Made by a program: the position numbers and the translations under genes. Shown here in pieces: positions 45,568 to 53,910 of a DNA stretch of 64,000 nt; the first letter of the stretch is position 1, and each line of letters opens with the position of its first letter. The stretch comes from Microbulbifer sp. A4B17. GTDB lineage: Bacteria > Pseudomonadota > Gammaproteobacteria > Pseudomonadales > Cellvibrionaceae. The stretch spans positions 4,568,001 to 4,632,000 of the forward strand of contig NZ_CP029064.1 in NCBI RefSeq assembly GCF_003076275.1. The letters are read 5' to 3'. A model generated the notes under the pieces. It was not told the DNA's origin and made no database searches. It was given only the letters and a program-made list of their open reading frames with translations.

Positions 45568-46101
45568 ATGAAGAATCCATCCAGACGTCGATTCCTGGCA
45601 GTGACCTGCGCAACTGCGGCGGCCGTCAGCGCCGGACCGACTTTCGCAAAAGTAGGTAGCTCCCGCACCCTGAAAATGCGCAACCTGCACACCGGGGAGA
45701 AGCTGGACGCCGCCTACTGGACTAACGGAGATTACAGCAGCGGAGGCCTGAAGCAGTTCAACAAATTGCTTCGTGACCACCGCGCCAACGAAGTGACCCG
45801 AATGGACCCCAAGCTTCTAGATATCGTCTACAAGCTGAAGGAGAAGTTCAATTACAACGGCACCATTGAGATTATCTCTGGATACCGTTCACCTAAAACC
45901 AATGCCAAGCTGCGTGCAGCTGGCCGAGGCGTAGCGAAACGCAGTTACCATACACGTGGTATGGCCTTGGATATCCGTATGCCGGGAGTGTCCCTGTCGA
46001 AGCTGCGCCAGGCCGCTCTCGACCTGAAAGCGGGCGGTGTCGGATACTATCCGAAGAGTAACTTTGTACACGTGGATACTGGCCCCGTGCGCCGCTGGTA
46101 A
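45568..46101 (+). CDS. mepK: MepK/YcbK-family murein endopeptidase (DUF882)
   Basis: Zinc LAS-type endopeptidase of 177 residues. The E. coli homologue cuts peptidoglycan crosslinks, with preference for the 3-3 links made by L,D-transpeptidases. The N-terminus has a twin-arginine-like signal (S-R-R-R-F-L, residues 5-10, then a hydrophobic core and an F-A-K site). Zinc ligands are H128 and D135 in Y-H-T-R-G-M-A-L-D-I and H168 in V-H-V-D-T-G. In E. coli ycbK lies beside ycbB (ldtD); here it sits 2 kb from three L,D-transpeptidases, consistent with a shared 3-3 crosslink remodelling role. Confidence 0.94.
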   Translation: MKNPSRRRFLAVTCATAAAVSAGPTFAKVGSSRTLKMRNLHTGEKLDAAYWTNGDYSSGGLKQFNKLLRDHRANEVTRMDPKLLDIVYKLKEKFNYNGTIEIISGYRSPKTNAKLRAAGRGVAKRSYHTRGMALDIRMPGVSLSKLRQAALDLKAGGVGYYPKSNFVHVDTGPVRRW

Positions 46102-46119
46102 TCCCTACCCGATAGACAC

Positions 46120-46147
46120 AAAAAACCCGGCAGTCGCCGGGTTTTTT
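46120..46147. terminator. Bidirectional terminator, mepK / imelysin
   Basis: A-run, AACCCGGC, AGTC, GCCGGGTT, T-run: perfect stem with A/T tails both ways between convergent stops. It resembles the element after ugd. Confidence 0.9.
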
Positions 46148-46169
46148 GTTATGCCTGTGAGAGCAAGGT

Positions 46170-47354
46170 TTATTGGCCATCAACCGGCAAGCTAACCGGC
46201 ATCACATCCTGTTCAGATACGGGCACCTGGGTGGTCCCCGCCATCAATCCGGCGATACGCTCCAGGAGTTTACGCGCCTGGGCCAACTGGGCCAGCTCCG
46301 CCAACTCAATCGGGTCCTCCATTTGCAACAACAAGCTCTCAAAATCAACAAATGCCTGCTCTAAAGCCGCTACCTGGTGCCTATCCAGCAACAGCTCGGC
46401 CAAACCGCCCCCACCTGTTGGAATCCAGTTTGACTGAAGGGTAGCCATAATGGCCAATATCGCCTGTTTAGAATCCGCAGCGCGACTACTTTCCACGTCG
46501 CTTTCGGAGCTTTCTGGCAATCTGCGCAGCAACTGCTCATCAATCACTTTGGTATGCGCTGCACGAATCAGCTGCAACCGGGCCACCGGCCCCAGAGATA
46601 GATAGGGGCGAGACAAGCTGTTGGCCGCCGTCGGCCAGCGCCGGGCCAGCCCCGCCATATCCTCTTCCACGCCTTTAACGATCAAGCGGGTCAATTCGCG
46701 GCGTCGATTAACGGCCAGGGCCTCGGGTTTTTCACCGTCAGTCTTTGCCAGGAACTGCTCTGCAACTCGCTCGCTGGTCGGCCCCCAGAGCATTATTTCC
46801 AATGCGTGAAAACCGGTACTGGCCTCTTCATGGGCTGTCAGCCGGTGCTGCTTGCGCAGGTTCGTCAAAGTCAGGTCAATCGCGGTATCGTTGACAATAC
46901 CGCTCTCAGAATAACCGGGCACTGTATCCAGATAACCTGCCTGAGCGGGCCAGCTATCTACTGATAACAGTAATTTTCTACCCTGGCTGCGCAGCTTCCC
47001 CGAAGAAAAAGCCAGCTGTATATAAGGCAGTGCAGCTGCAAACTCTCTATGGGCATCCAACCAGGCGAGCCTGGCATTTTCCAGCTTGTTTTCATCCGGC
47101 TGAGCCAGGAGACCATCCACTGCACGCTGCAAAGTTTCAACGGCAGCATGAGCATGGATAACCTGGGCTTCTCCCGCCTGCCAAATTGCCAGGGACAACT
47201 CGGTCGCAGCCTTTTCGTTTACAGGCTGTGGTGCGATGCTCTGTTGTGATACCTGTTGCGGTTTTTCTACCGCTTTTTGTTCACAGGCAGAAAGTCCGGC
47301 CAGGGCCCCGATTAAAAAAACCAGGGTCCGGGACTGGATAATAGATCCGTTCAC
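46170..47354 (-). CDS. Imelysin-family (peptidase M75-like) lipoprotein
   Basis: A 394-residue lipoprotein. The signal peptide ends in the lipobox L-S-A-C (Cys near 24). The body is helical, with the imelysin signature G-F-H-A-L-E-I-M-L-W-G (G-x-H-x-x-E) near residue 180 and R-x(2)-W-L-D-A-H-R-E near 95. Imelysins are iron-regulated envelope proteins related to EfeO/IrpA; peptidase activity has been doubted for several members. No efeU or efeB neighbour is present. Lgt, encoded in this window, would lipidate it. Confidence 0.88.
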   Translation of the reverse strand: MNGSIIQSRTLVFLIGALAGLSACEQKAVEKPQQVSQQSIAPQPVNEKAATELSLAIWQAGEAQVIHAHAAVETLQRAVDGLLAQPDENKLENARLAWLDAHREFAAALPYIQLAFSSGKLRSQGRKLLLSVDSWPAQAGYLDTVPGYSESGIVNDTAIDLTLTNLRKQHRLTAHEEASTGFHALEIMLWGPTSERVAEQFLAKTDGEKPEALAVNRRRELTRLIVKGVEEDMAGLARRWPTAANSLSRPYLSLGPVARLQLIRAAHTKVIDEQLLRRLPESSESDVESSRAADSKQAILAIMATLQSNWIPTGGGGLAELLLDRHQVAALEQAFVDFESLLLQMEDPIELAELAQLAQARKLLERIAGLMAGTTQVPVSEQDVMPVSLPVDGQ

Positions 47355-47396
47355 TCAATTCCCCATCTTGTGCATTTCACAAATACTGGCTGGCAC

Positions 47397-48080
47397 CTAC
47401 TCACTCTCTTCCCGCAAACTGATCACCGGCCAGCCGCGAGCTTCAGCCTCTGCGCGCAAGCGATCATCCGGGTCTACCGCAACCGGGTGCTCAACTTCGC
47501 CCAACAACGGCAGATCATTGATGGAGTCACTGTAGAACCACTTTTCACTGCTGGTGTATTCCGGGTTGTGGGCCAGCCATTGGCGCAACCGGACAACTTT
47601 CCCCCCTTGGTAACAGGGTTCACCGACCACTTTTCCAGTAAAGCGCCCCTGCTCCTCCTCTGGCTCGGTGGCCAGCAGGGTATCTACACCCAGGCGCGAG
47701 GCAATGGGTTCAACCACAAAGCGATTGGTAGCTGTGATAATCATGATGTGATGGCCTTTGCGGCGGTGTTCGCCAATCAGCTCCTGAGCTCGAGGCAGCC
47801 ACAATTCATTGATAACCTCCTGCATAAACTCGCTCTGCAGGTTTTCCAATTGGCCACGGGAAAGCTGTGCCAGCGGTTCCAGGGCGAACTCCAGGTAGGC
47901 AAAGATATCCAGTTCACCGCGCTGGTAATCCTGATAGAAACGGTCATTAGCCGAACGGTAACGAGTACCATCGACGTGCTCACGCTCCACCAGGAATTCA
48001 CCCCAGGCATGATCGCTATCACCACCAATCAGCGTGTTATCCAGGTCAAAGATTGCCAATTGCACTGTCGACTCTCCCAT
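47397..48080 (-). CDS. HAD-IB family hydrolase (SerB-like)
   Basis: Phosphatase-fold protein of 227 residues: motif I D-L-D-N-T-L near residue 12, motif II I-I-T-A-T-N near 95, K in the G-G-K-V-V-R region and motif IV Y-S-D-S-I-N-D-L-P-L-L near 185. This sequence type is called HAD-IB, related to phosphoserine phosphatase. The ATG at 48080 is used; a GTG at 48065 with GGGAGA 7-8 bases upstream is equally good, and a frame to 48164 is not. It is divergent from rppH, a gene order also found in Pseudomonas. Substrate unknown. Confidence 0.9.
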   Translation of the reverse strand: MGESTVQLAIFDLDNTLIGGDSDHAWGEFLVEREHVDGTRYRSANDRFYQDYQRGELDIFAYLEFALEPLAQLSRGQLENLQSEFMQEVINELWLPRAQELIGEHRRKGHHIMIITATNRFVVEPIASRLGVDTLLATEPEEEQGRFTGKVVGEPCYQGGKVVRLRQWLAHNPEYTSSEKWFYSDSINDLPLLGEVEHPVAVDPDDRLRAEAEARGWPVISLREESE

Positions 48081-48274
48081 AACTATAGGTTCCCAATAAG
48101 CATTTGACCGCCAGGATGCCGGAAACGTCCCCCGTGCGGCCGCTGATTTTACCTTGCGCCGCACGACAGCACACGGACTGCGTCACTGAATTGCTGTAAA
48201 CCCCCCGCTGTGGAACAATGCAGAACAAGTAAGTGCAGCGCACGGCCGCACACAACAGTATTGAGGATGGTATT

Positions 48275-48910
48275 TTGGGCGACGGCAAGCCGGCACAGGC
48301 CGGACGAAAGAACCGCCGTAAGCCCGCCAAGCATTCGAATCGCAATGATAAAGCCCCGGCCGGTAACAAAAACCGGGGCACGAGTGGCGAGAGCAGCAGC
48401 AATATCGATGCCGAGGGGTTTCGCCCCAATGTCGGTATTATCGTGCTCAACGCCCGCGGTCAGGCACTGTGGGCGCGGCGGGTAGGTGGCAAGGACGCCT
48501 GGCAGTTTCCCCAGGGTGGTATTAATCCGGGCGAAACCCCTGAACAGGCGCTATATAGGGAACTGTACGAGGAGGTAGGCCTTACTCGCGATCAAGTCAG
48601 TATGATTGCCTGTACCCGCGGCTGGCTGCGCTATCGCCTGCCACAAAGGCTGATTCGACGTCGCTCCGAACCACTGTGCATCGGGCAAAAGCAAAAGTGG
48701 TACCTGTTAAGGCTCGAGGCAGATGAGGCCTCTATCAGCTTCGACAATGGTTACAAACCTGAATTCGACCACTGGCGTTGGGTAAGCTACTGGCACCCGC
48801 TAAGTAAAGTGGTGACCTTTAAGCGTGAAGTATACCGGCGCGCACTGACCGAGCTGGCCCCACAACAAATACAGCTGGAGAAACGCTGGCTGCGCGGACA
48901 GGACAGCTGA
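48275..48910 (+). CDS. rppH: RNA pyrophosphohydrolase with basic N-terminal extension
   Basis: Nudix enzyme that removes pyrophosphate from mRNA 5' ends and so starts 5'-dependent decay. The Nudix box [20 protein letters not shown] is complete, preceded by W-Q-F-P-Q and followed by I-G-Q-K-Q-K-W-Y-L. Family members begin near the residues G-F/Y-R-P-N-V-G, but no ATG/GTG/TTG lies just before these here. The nearest start with a ribosome site is TTG at 48275 (GAGGAT 6 bases upstream), giving 211 residues with an extra basic, Lys/Arg/Asn-rich leader of about 45 residues. GTG at 48233 is the alternative. ptsP follows. Confidence 0.92.
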   Translation: MGDGKPAQAGRKNRRKPAKHSNRNDKAPAGNKNRGTSGESSSNIDAEGFRPNVGIIVLNARGQALWARRVGGKDAWQFPQGGINPGETPEQALYRELYEEVGLTRDQVSMIACTRGWLRYRLPQRLIRRRSEPLCIGQKQKWYLLRLEADEASISFDNGYKPEFDHWRWVSYWHPLSKVVTFKREVYRRALTELAPQQIQLEKRWLRGQDS

Positions 48911-49018
48911 CCGCACAAGGTAGTTAGCAGCGTATCTTCACACAATGGCCCCGACCAGCATCGAACTTCTACTTTCCGGGGCCATCGAATTTCTCCGTTG
49001 ATTGGCGAGGACAGGCCA

Positions 49019-51271
49019 TTGCTCGGATCTCTGCGCAGTATCGTTCAGGAAGTAAATGCCGCCCGGGACCTCACCGCGGTGCTGGAAATCATTGTGCAAC
49101 GCGTGCGGGAAATCATGCACACCCGCGTCTGTTCCGTGTATCTGCGCGACAAGCAACACGGCAACTATGTCCTGATGGCCACCGATGGTCTCAACCCCAA
49201 AGCCGTTGGCCAGGTCCACCTGGCCCCCGGCGAAGGCCTGGTGGGCAATGTAGTCACCCGCGAAGAACCCATTAATCTGGAAAGGGCCGAGGCCCACCCC
49301 GCCTTCCAATATTTCCCTTCCACGGGTGAAGAGCGTTTCAGCGCATTTCTCGGCACACCGATTATTCACCACCGCGCCGTACTGGGTGTCCTGGTTGTCC
49401 AGCAAGAGGAGAAACGACGCTTTGATGAGTGGGAGGAGGCTTTCCTCGTTACTCTCTCGGCCCAGCTTGCCGGGGTAATCGCCCACGCCGAGGCCACCGG
49501 TCTTCTCGCCAGTATCGGCAAGCAACAACGGGAAACTCACTTTTCCGGTATTGCCGCATCGCCCGGTGTCGCCATTGGACGGGTGCATATTGTCAGCCCT
49601 CAGGCGAATCTCAGTACTGTACCCTACTCCGAGTGCGAGGATATCGATGCTGAGTTGGACCTGTTCCAACAGGCCCTGACAGCCGCTCAGGAGGAGATTC
49701 GCGAGGTCGGTGAACGCCTGAAGAGCGATCTCAGTCCCGAGGAACGGGCATTATTCGATGCCTATATCAGCATGCTGGATGACAGCTCCCTCGCAGTGGA
49801 AGTGTGCGATCGCATCCAGCAACAACTCAGTGCCCAGCGAGCCTGGGCGGAAGTAATGCTGGAACATGTGCGGCGCTTTGAAGCCATGTCCGACTCCTAC
49901 TTTCGCGATAGAGCTGCCGATGTTCGCGACCTGGGTGCACGAGTCTTGATGCACCTGCGGCAACAGCAACAGAGCGATCGGGACTTCCCCGATAACACCA
50001 TCCTGATCGGCGAAGAACTGACCGCTGCGGTATTGGCGGAAGTACCCAGGGAAAAACTGATTGGTGCTGTCTCGGTTAAAGGCTCTTCCAACAGCCATGT
50101 GGCCATTATTGCCCGGGCTATGGGCCTGCCCGCTGTGATGGGAGTCCAGGACCTGCCCTACGAAACCATCGACGGTGTCGATATGGTGGTGGATGGCTAC
50201 CGAGGCGATTTGCATATTCACCCCGGCGCAGAACTCAAACGCCGCTATGACGATATTGTCGCAGAAGAGCAGCAACTGGCTCGCAACCTGGATCACCTGG
50301 CGCAGCTCCCGGCGGTAACCTCAGATGGCCATCGCATTCACCTGATGGTGAATACCGGGCTGATGGCCGACGTAGTGCGCTCATTGGAGCGCGGCGCTGA
50401 AGGGGTAGGACTTTTCCGCACCGAAGTTCCCTTCCTACTGCGGGACCGATTTCCCTCTGAGGAAGAACAACGGGAAATCTATCGGGAGCAACTGGAAGCC
50501 TTTGCCCCACTGCCTGTCACCATGCGTACTTTGGATATCGGCGGCGATAAAGCATTGGCCTATTTCCCTATTGATGAAACCAACCCCTTCCTGGGATGGC
50601 GTGGCATTCGCGTAACTCTCGACCACCCAGAAATATTCCTGGCGCAAGTTCGCGCCATGATGAAAGCCAGCCTGGGGCTAAATAACCTGCGAATTATGCT
50701 CCCCATGATCAGCGGCCTGAACGAACTCGAAGCCGCGCGCAAACTGGTGGAAAGAGCCTACCGGGAATTGCTTGAGGAAGGTTACGAAATCGTTATGCCC
50801 CCGCTCGGGGTAATGGTAGAGGTACCCTCAGCAGTCTACCAAGTGCGAGAACTTGCCGTCCAAGCAGATTTTATTTCGGTGGGTAGTAATGACCTCACCC
50901 AATATCTCCTGGCTGTGGATCGCAATAACAGCCGAGTAGCTAATATTTACCACGCCCTGCACCCGGCGGTCCTGCGGGCTTTGCAGGAAATCGTAACAGC
51001 GGCCCACGCTGTCGGTACCGAAGTGGGTATCTGTGGGGAACTAGCCGGAGAGCCCGGCGGCGCATTGTTATTAGTAGCCATGGGCTACGATATGCTATCG
51101 ATGAACGCCACTAATTTACCGCGAATAAAAGCTACTCTGCGCGCCGTTAGCCGTGCTGATATTGAACAGCTCCTGCAACAGGTGTTGCAAATGAACTGCC
51201 CCGAACAAATTGAAAGTACCGTGAAAGGGTTTCTTAGTGAGGCAGGATTGAAGGTGTCTTTACAGCCGTAA
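49019..51271 (+). CDS. ptsP: Nitrogen-PTS phosphoenolpyruvate-protein phosphotransferase (EI-Ntr)
   Basis: First enzyme of the nitrogen-related phosphotransfer chain (EI-Ntr to NPr to EIIA-Ntr). I start at TTG 49019 (AGGACAGG upstream) because the resulting N-terminus L-G-S-L-R-S-I-V-Q-E-V-N aligns with pseudomonad PtsP; a TTG at 48998 is possible. The 750-residue protein has a GAF sensor domain (about 1-165), the EI N-terminal domain with the phosphorylatable His in S-N-S-H-V-A-I-I-A-R near 360, and the PEP-binding barrel with L-F-R-T-E-V-P-F-L, T-L-D-I-G-G-D-K and V-G-S-N-D-L-T-Q-Y. rppH-ptsP adjacency is conserved in relatives. Confidence 0.96.
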   Translation: MLGSLRSIVQEVNAARDLTAVLEIIVQRVREIMHTRVCSVYLRDKQHGNYVLMATDGLNPKAVGQVHLAPGEGLVGNVVTREEPINLERAEAHPAFQYFPSTGEERFSAFLGTPIIHHRAVLGVLVVQQEEKRRFDEWEEAFLVTLSAQLAGVIAHAEATGLLASIGKQQRETHFSGIAASPGVAIGRVHIVSPQANLSTVPYSECEDIDAELDLFQQALTAAQEEIREVGERLKSDLSPEERALFDAYISMLDDSSLAVEVCDRIQQQLSAQRAWAEVMLEHVRRFEAMSDSYFRDRAADVRDLGARVLMHLRQQQQSDRDFPDNTILIGEELTAAVLAEVPREKLIGAVSVKGSSNSHVAIIARAMGLPAVMGVQDLPYETIDGVDMVVDGYRGDLHIHPGAELKRRYDDIVAEEQQLARNLDHLAQLPAVTSDGHRIHLMVNTGLMADVVRSLERGAEGVGLFRTEVPFLLRDRFPSEEEQREIYREQLEAFAPLPVTMRTLDIGGDKALAYFPIDETNPFLGWRGIRVTLDHPEIFLAQVRAMMKASLGLNNLRIMLPMISGLNELEAARKLVERAYRELLEEGYEIVMPPLGVMVEVPSAVYQVRELAVQADFISVGSNDLTQYLLAVDRNNSRVANIYHALHPAVLRALQEIVTAAHAVGTEVGICGELAGEPGGALLLVAMGYDMLSMNATNLPRIKATLRAVSRADIEQLLQQVLQMNCPEQIESTVKGFLSEAGLKVSLQP

Positions 51272-51972
51272 ATATTGAGGCAACAGAGATTTAAAGTTGT
51301 CCAATTTATAAGTCCTGAATTTTAGATCTAACTACCAGGTCGCTTAGCCCCTGGCAGCAAAAATATATTTTTTCAAATAGCTAATGAATAATATTGTAGT
51401 TCAACGCTGAGCTTAGACACCAAATAACTGATCGATGTTTTTTTATCTTTGAATTATTCATCGGTTTACTTCAAGAAATGCTAACACCACAAAACCCCCA
51501 TATTTTTCATATGCCCACGGAATAGCAGCTATTCAAAATAAGACACTAATAATTAATTACTACGCAGAAAAATCATTTGGGACCCTCGCACCAAAACATC
51601 GCCTAAGCTCTCTTAGCACCTTATTCTGACACCTTAGCCACATCGCACATCTAAACTTCTGCTAGCTTTGAAAAGTTAGTGAGTACCAGCTCAGGTATTT
51701 ATCATCATTATGACCGTTATTTTAGTGCTAGGCATAGAATCTATAAAAATATTTTACGAATCAATAAGTCATCAGTTGGTGTAAAAAGTGAGATAGTAAT
51801 CAAGATGATCGTTTTTGTAGTTTGCACGATCGTAACAATTACACTTAACCTTGTGATTTTAAAATAAATTTATCGTCATAGCAGGCAAATTGATTCTGAA
51901 ATAGTAATCATGATAATAGTGGTCAGAATGATTACTATATAAATGTTATGTAATCTAAGGAGATGGTTGGTC
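51272..51972. other. AT-rich non-coding boundary of the accessory island
   Basis: About 700 bases with a sharp drop in GC after ptsP. A 62-codon GTG frame at 51679-51867 ends in a hydrophobic stretch but has no convincing ribosome site and is not called. No tRNA, integrase, inverted terminal repeat or attachment site was recognised at this junction. Confidence 0.5.
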
Positions 51973-52791
51973 ATGCATAAATGGGTGCTATTGGTGATAG
52001 TGATGTTTTCTAGTGTCTCATTTGGTGAAAATTCTGCAGCTAATATTGAAACGGTTGAAGGTGCGAATGCAGTAGCTAGTGAAATTGCCGAGAATAATCT
52101 TCGTGCTACCACTGAGATGAATGCTCACTTGAAAAGTCAAATAGAACTGCTGGAAGCAAAACTTGAGTTGAGCGAGAATCATCAAGCGGCGGTTCTAGGG
52201 ACCGTATATTGGGCTCTAGGTGGTGTATTCGTTGTAGTTAGTTTGCTTCTGGGTTTTGGGTGGTTTGCAAATTTCAGAATTTATGAGAGAGATAAAGATA
52301 TTCTGAAAGCAGATCTATCCAATACCTTGAATAGTAGGTATGGCGAGATAGAAAAGAACATGTCTGACTGGGCCATTAATATTGAAAATGATCTATCTGG
52401 AAAGTTTAAGGAATTAGAAGGGAAGGTCGGAAGTGTTGTGAAGTCGAGGGTCTCAGAGGGCGTTAAGTCGATGGGTAATAAGTTTGATTCCTTAGAGAGG
52501 CGGGTTTTTACTATCGAATTTAAGATTTTAAAAACTAAAATGACAGAAGAGAAGTCAAAAAATATGGCTCTAACTAGTGCGTTAAATCTAGTTAAGCTGT
52601 GCTGGCAAAATGGTTCATCTGGTGAGATTCCTGATATTTTGAAGTTTGTTATTAAAACTCTAGATGAAGGTGGGAAATTTACGGCGGATGAGATTGTTAC
52701 GTTTAATGTAATACTTGATAAGTTTCCAGCTGATTATAAAACGTTATCAGATAAGGTTAGAGAAAAGCTTCATGCATCTGAAATATTTTGA
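51973..52791 (+). CDS. Membrane protein with long coiled coil, unknown function
   Basis: Not recognised. The ATG at 51973 has AAGGAG 10-14 bases upstream; an ATG at 51943 adds 10 residues. The 272-residue product has a signal peptide (M-H-K-W-V-L-L-V-I-V-M-F-S-S, cleavage near F-G-E), an Ala/Glu/Asn-rich coiled coil (about 25-65), a strong membrane helix (about 75-97, rich in Val, Leu and Gly), and a second long coiled coil on the far side (about 105-195) containing G-V-K-S-M-G-N-K-F-D-S-L. The layout resembles membrane-anchored sensor or apolipoprotein-like proteins. An attC-like structure begins 2 bases after its stop. Codon use and GC fit the AT-rich island, not the flanks. Confidence 0.7.
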   Translation: MHKWVLLVIVMFSSVSFGENSAANIETVEGANAVASEIAENNLRATTEMNAHLKSQIELLEAKLELSENHQAAVLGTVYWALGGVFVVVSLLLGFGWFANFRIYERDKDILKADLSNTLNSRYGEIEKNMSDWAINIENDLSGKFKELEGKVGSVVKSRVSEGVKSMGNKFDSLERRVFTIEFKILKTKMTEEKSKNMALTSALNLVKLCWQNGSSGEIPDILKFVIKTLDEGGKFTADEIVTFNVILDKFPADYKTLSDKVREKLHASEIF

Positions 52792-52792
52792 T

Positions 52793-52847
52793 GTATAACA
52801 AGCAAGGGCAGCAGACGCCTGCGGCGCAATTGCCTTGAGCATTAAAG
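52793..52847 (+). repeat. attC-like hairpin (candidate integron cassette site)
   Basis: It begins GTATAAC 2 bases after a stop codon and ends ATTAAAG 13 bases before the next gene. Inner arms CAAGG(G)CA and TGCCTTG pair with one bulged G, separated from the outer boxes by unpaired bases, with a GC-rich hairpin in the loop. This is attC architecture, but the outer right box has ATT where attC sites have GTT. Confidence 0.35.
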
Positions 52848-52859
52848 TTCCGAATAGAA

Positions 52860-53189
52860 ATGAGGAAATTTATAAGCTTACTGTTTATATTTTTCGGTCC
52901 TACGGCTTATGGCTGGGAGTATCCGGAAAACCCTATTGAGACATTTAGCTATGAATTGAGAGTTACAGCTAAGCTAAAAGGGGAAATAGCTGAAAATTTT
53001 ATGCTATACGGCGATTCAAGCTCGCTCTCTCTTGAGCTGTCTGGGGAGTACATATTTTTCATGGATAATGAAATGATGAGTTTATGTACGCTAGTATTCC
53101 CTTTTAGTTTTTCCTGGGCTGAGAGAAATGACATTCGGGAGGCAGAATATGTCCGTAAAGTTATCAAACTTAGTGGGTACCAACCCTAA
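52860..53189 (+). CDS. Small exported protein, unknown function
   Basis: Not recognised. 109 residues with a signal peptide (M-R-K-F-I-S-L-L-F-I-F-F-G, cleavage near A-Y-G) followed by E-Y-P-E-N-P-I-E-T-F and a beta-rich body with one hydrophobic patch (T-L-V-F-P-F-S-F-S-W). No clear Shine-Dalgarno is visible. It lies between two attC-like structures; its TAA stop overlaps the left box of the second. That arrangement resembles a promoterless integron cassette. Confidence 0.5.
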   Translation: MRKFISLLFIFFGPTAYGWEYPENPIETFSYELRVTAKLKGEIAENFMLYGDSSSLSLELSGEYIFFMDNEMMSLCTLVFPFSFSWAERNDIREAEYVRKVIKLSGYQP

Positions 53190-53260
53190 CGAGTACAAGC
53201 AGGTTGCTACGGGCCTTTGGCCCTTCGCAGGAAACCTTCCCCCATTGAAAATTTTGGTAT
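53184..53260 (+). repeat. Second attC-like hairpin
   Basis: CCCTAAC overlaps the TAA stop of the preceding gene. Inner arms AGGTT and AACCT enclose a GC-rich hairpin GGGCC-TTT-GGCCC, and the right end has ATTGAAA. As at 52793-52847, the expected GTT of the right box is ATT. Confidence 0.28.
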
Positions 53261-53265
53261 GAAAA

Positions 53266-53634
53266 TTGAAGAAGTTATTGATTTTTACCATTACACTCCT
53301 ATTTGTACTTGCTACATATTACCTTACCTTTTCAGCTTTCTATGACCCTATTGCTATGAGGAATACCTCTCATACTTCTTCTTAGCTGGACTAGCAGTAG
53401 TTATATTTTTGCCATTCGCCATTTCAGCCATTTCAGCCATTTCAGCCATTTCAGCCATTTCAGGCCGAAAAAAATCGTTTGGATTATTTTTCAAGGTATG
53501 CAAATTCAGCAATAAAGGCCCATTTGGCTGTAGTTATTCTATCTATGTTAGTTTTTACTTATATGATGTCCAATGGCATTTTACTAGATGGGCCCAGTAC
53601 TTATCGAGCGGTTCCACCAGATGAACAGACGTAA
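53266..53634 (+). pseudogene. Frameshifted small membrane-protein gene with 9-bp repeats
   Basis: Three frames must be joined. From a TTG at 53266 a hydrophobic N-terminus (K-K-L-L-I-F-T-I-T-L-L-F-V-L-A) runs to F-Y-D-P-I-A, where one base is missing near 53353. Reading continues as Y-E-E-Y-L-S-Y-F-F-L-A-G-L-A-V-V-I-F-L. The first copy of a 9-base repeat (53412-53418) is two bases short and moves the frame again. The last part reads A-E-K-N-R-L-D-Y-F, then a third membrane helix and V-P-P-D-E-Q-T before TAA. Restored, it is a three-helix membrane protein of about 125 residues with a PFQ repeat. Both frameshifts fit small deletions, so the gene is probably dead. Confidence 0.6.
53419..53463 (+). 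repeat. 9-bp tandem repeat, five units of CCATTTCAG
   Basis: Five perfect copies, preceded by a sixth shortened to CCATTCG. In the ancestral frame it encodes Pro-Phe-Gln repeats; in the present upstream frame, Ile-Ser-Ala repeats. Confidence 0.95.
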
Positions 53635-53721
53635 CTAGCAAAGGAACTTAGCACCAAAACCGCAGCTCTGCTAAGGTTTTGATGCCGATACTTTGGATGT
53701 TCCACAGTCGGAACCAAGTTC

Positions 53722-53910
53722 TCAACGGTTTCTATTCCCCTGCGCCCTTCCCTTTTGGACACGTGCGTAAATTTCTTCACGGTGAACCGGGAGTGATCTG
53801 GGGGCCCGTATTCCTATCTTTACTTGATTTCCCTTAACTTCCAATACTGTGACTGAGACATTGGCTCCAATCCTTAAGTTTTCACCAGTCCTGCGCTTTA
53901 AGATCAACAT
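53722..53910 (-). CDS. csrA: CsrA/RsmA-family RNA-binding regulator (accessory copy)
   Basis: Post-transcriptional regulator that binds GGA motifs near ribosome sites. From the ATG at 53910 it is 62 residues (E. coli CsrA 61): [25 protein letters not shown] and the RNA-contacting R44 in V-H-R-E-E-I-Y are all kept. A frame open to 53937 adds nine unrelated residues. Core csrA usually sits near alaS/lysC and serine tRNA genes; none are here, so this looks like an extra island copy. It is transcribed opposite to its island neighbours. A basic C-terminal tail ([10 protein letters not shown]) differs from E. coli. Confidence 0.93.
   Translation of the reverse strand: MLILKRRTGENLRIGANVSVTVLEVKGNQVKIGIRAPRSLPVHREEIYARVQKGRAQGNRNR

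Noticed and set aside
51679-51867. 62-codon hydrophobic frame at the island edge
   Set aside because: GTG start without ribosome site, no recognisable family, AT-rich sequence where such frames arise by chance.
53632-53700. Third attC-like structure after the pseudogene
   Set aside because: CTTAGCA/TGCTAAG and CAAAG/CTTTG pair, but no right-hand box is recognisable; too weak to list as a feature.
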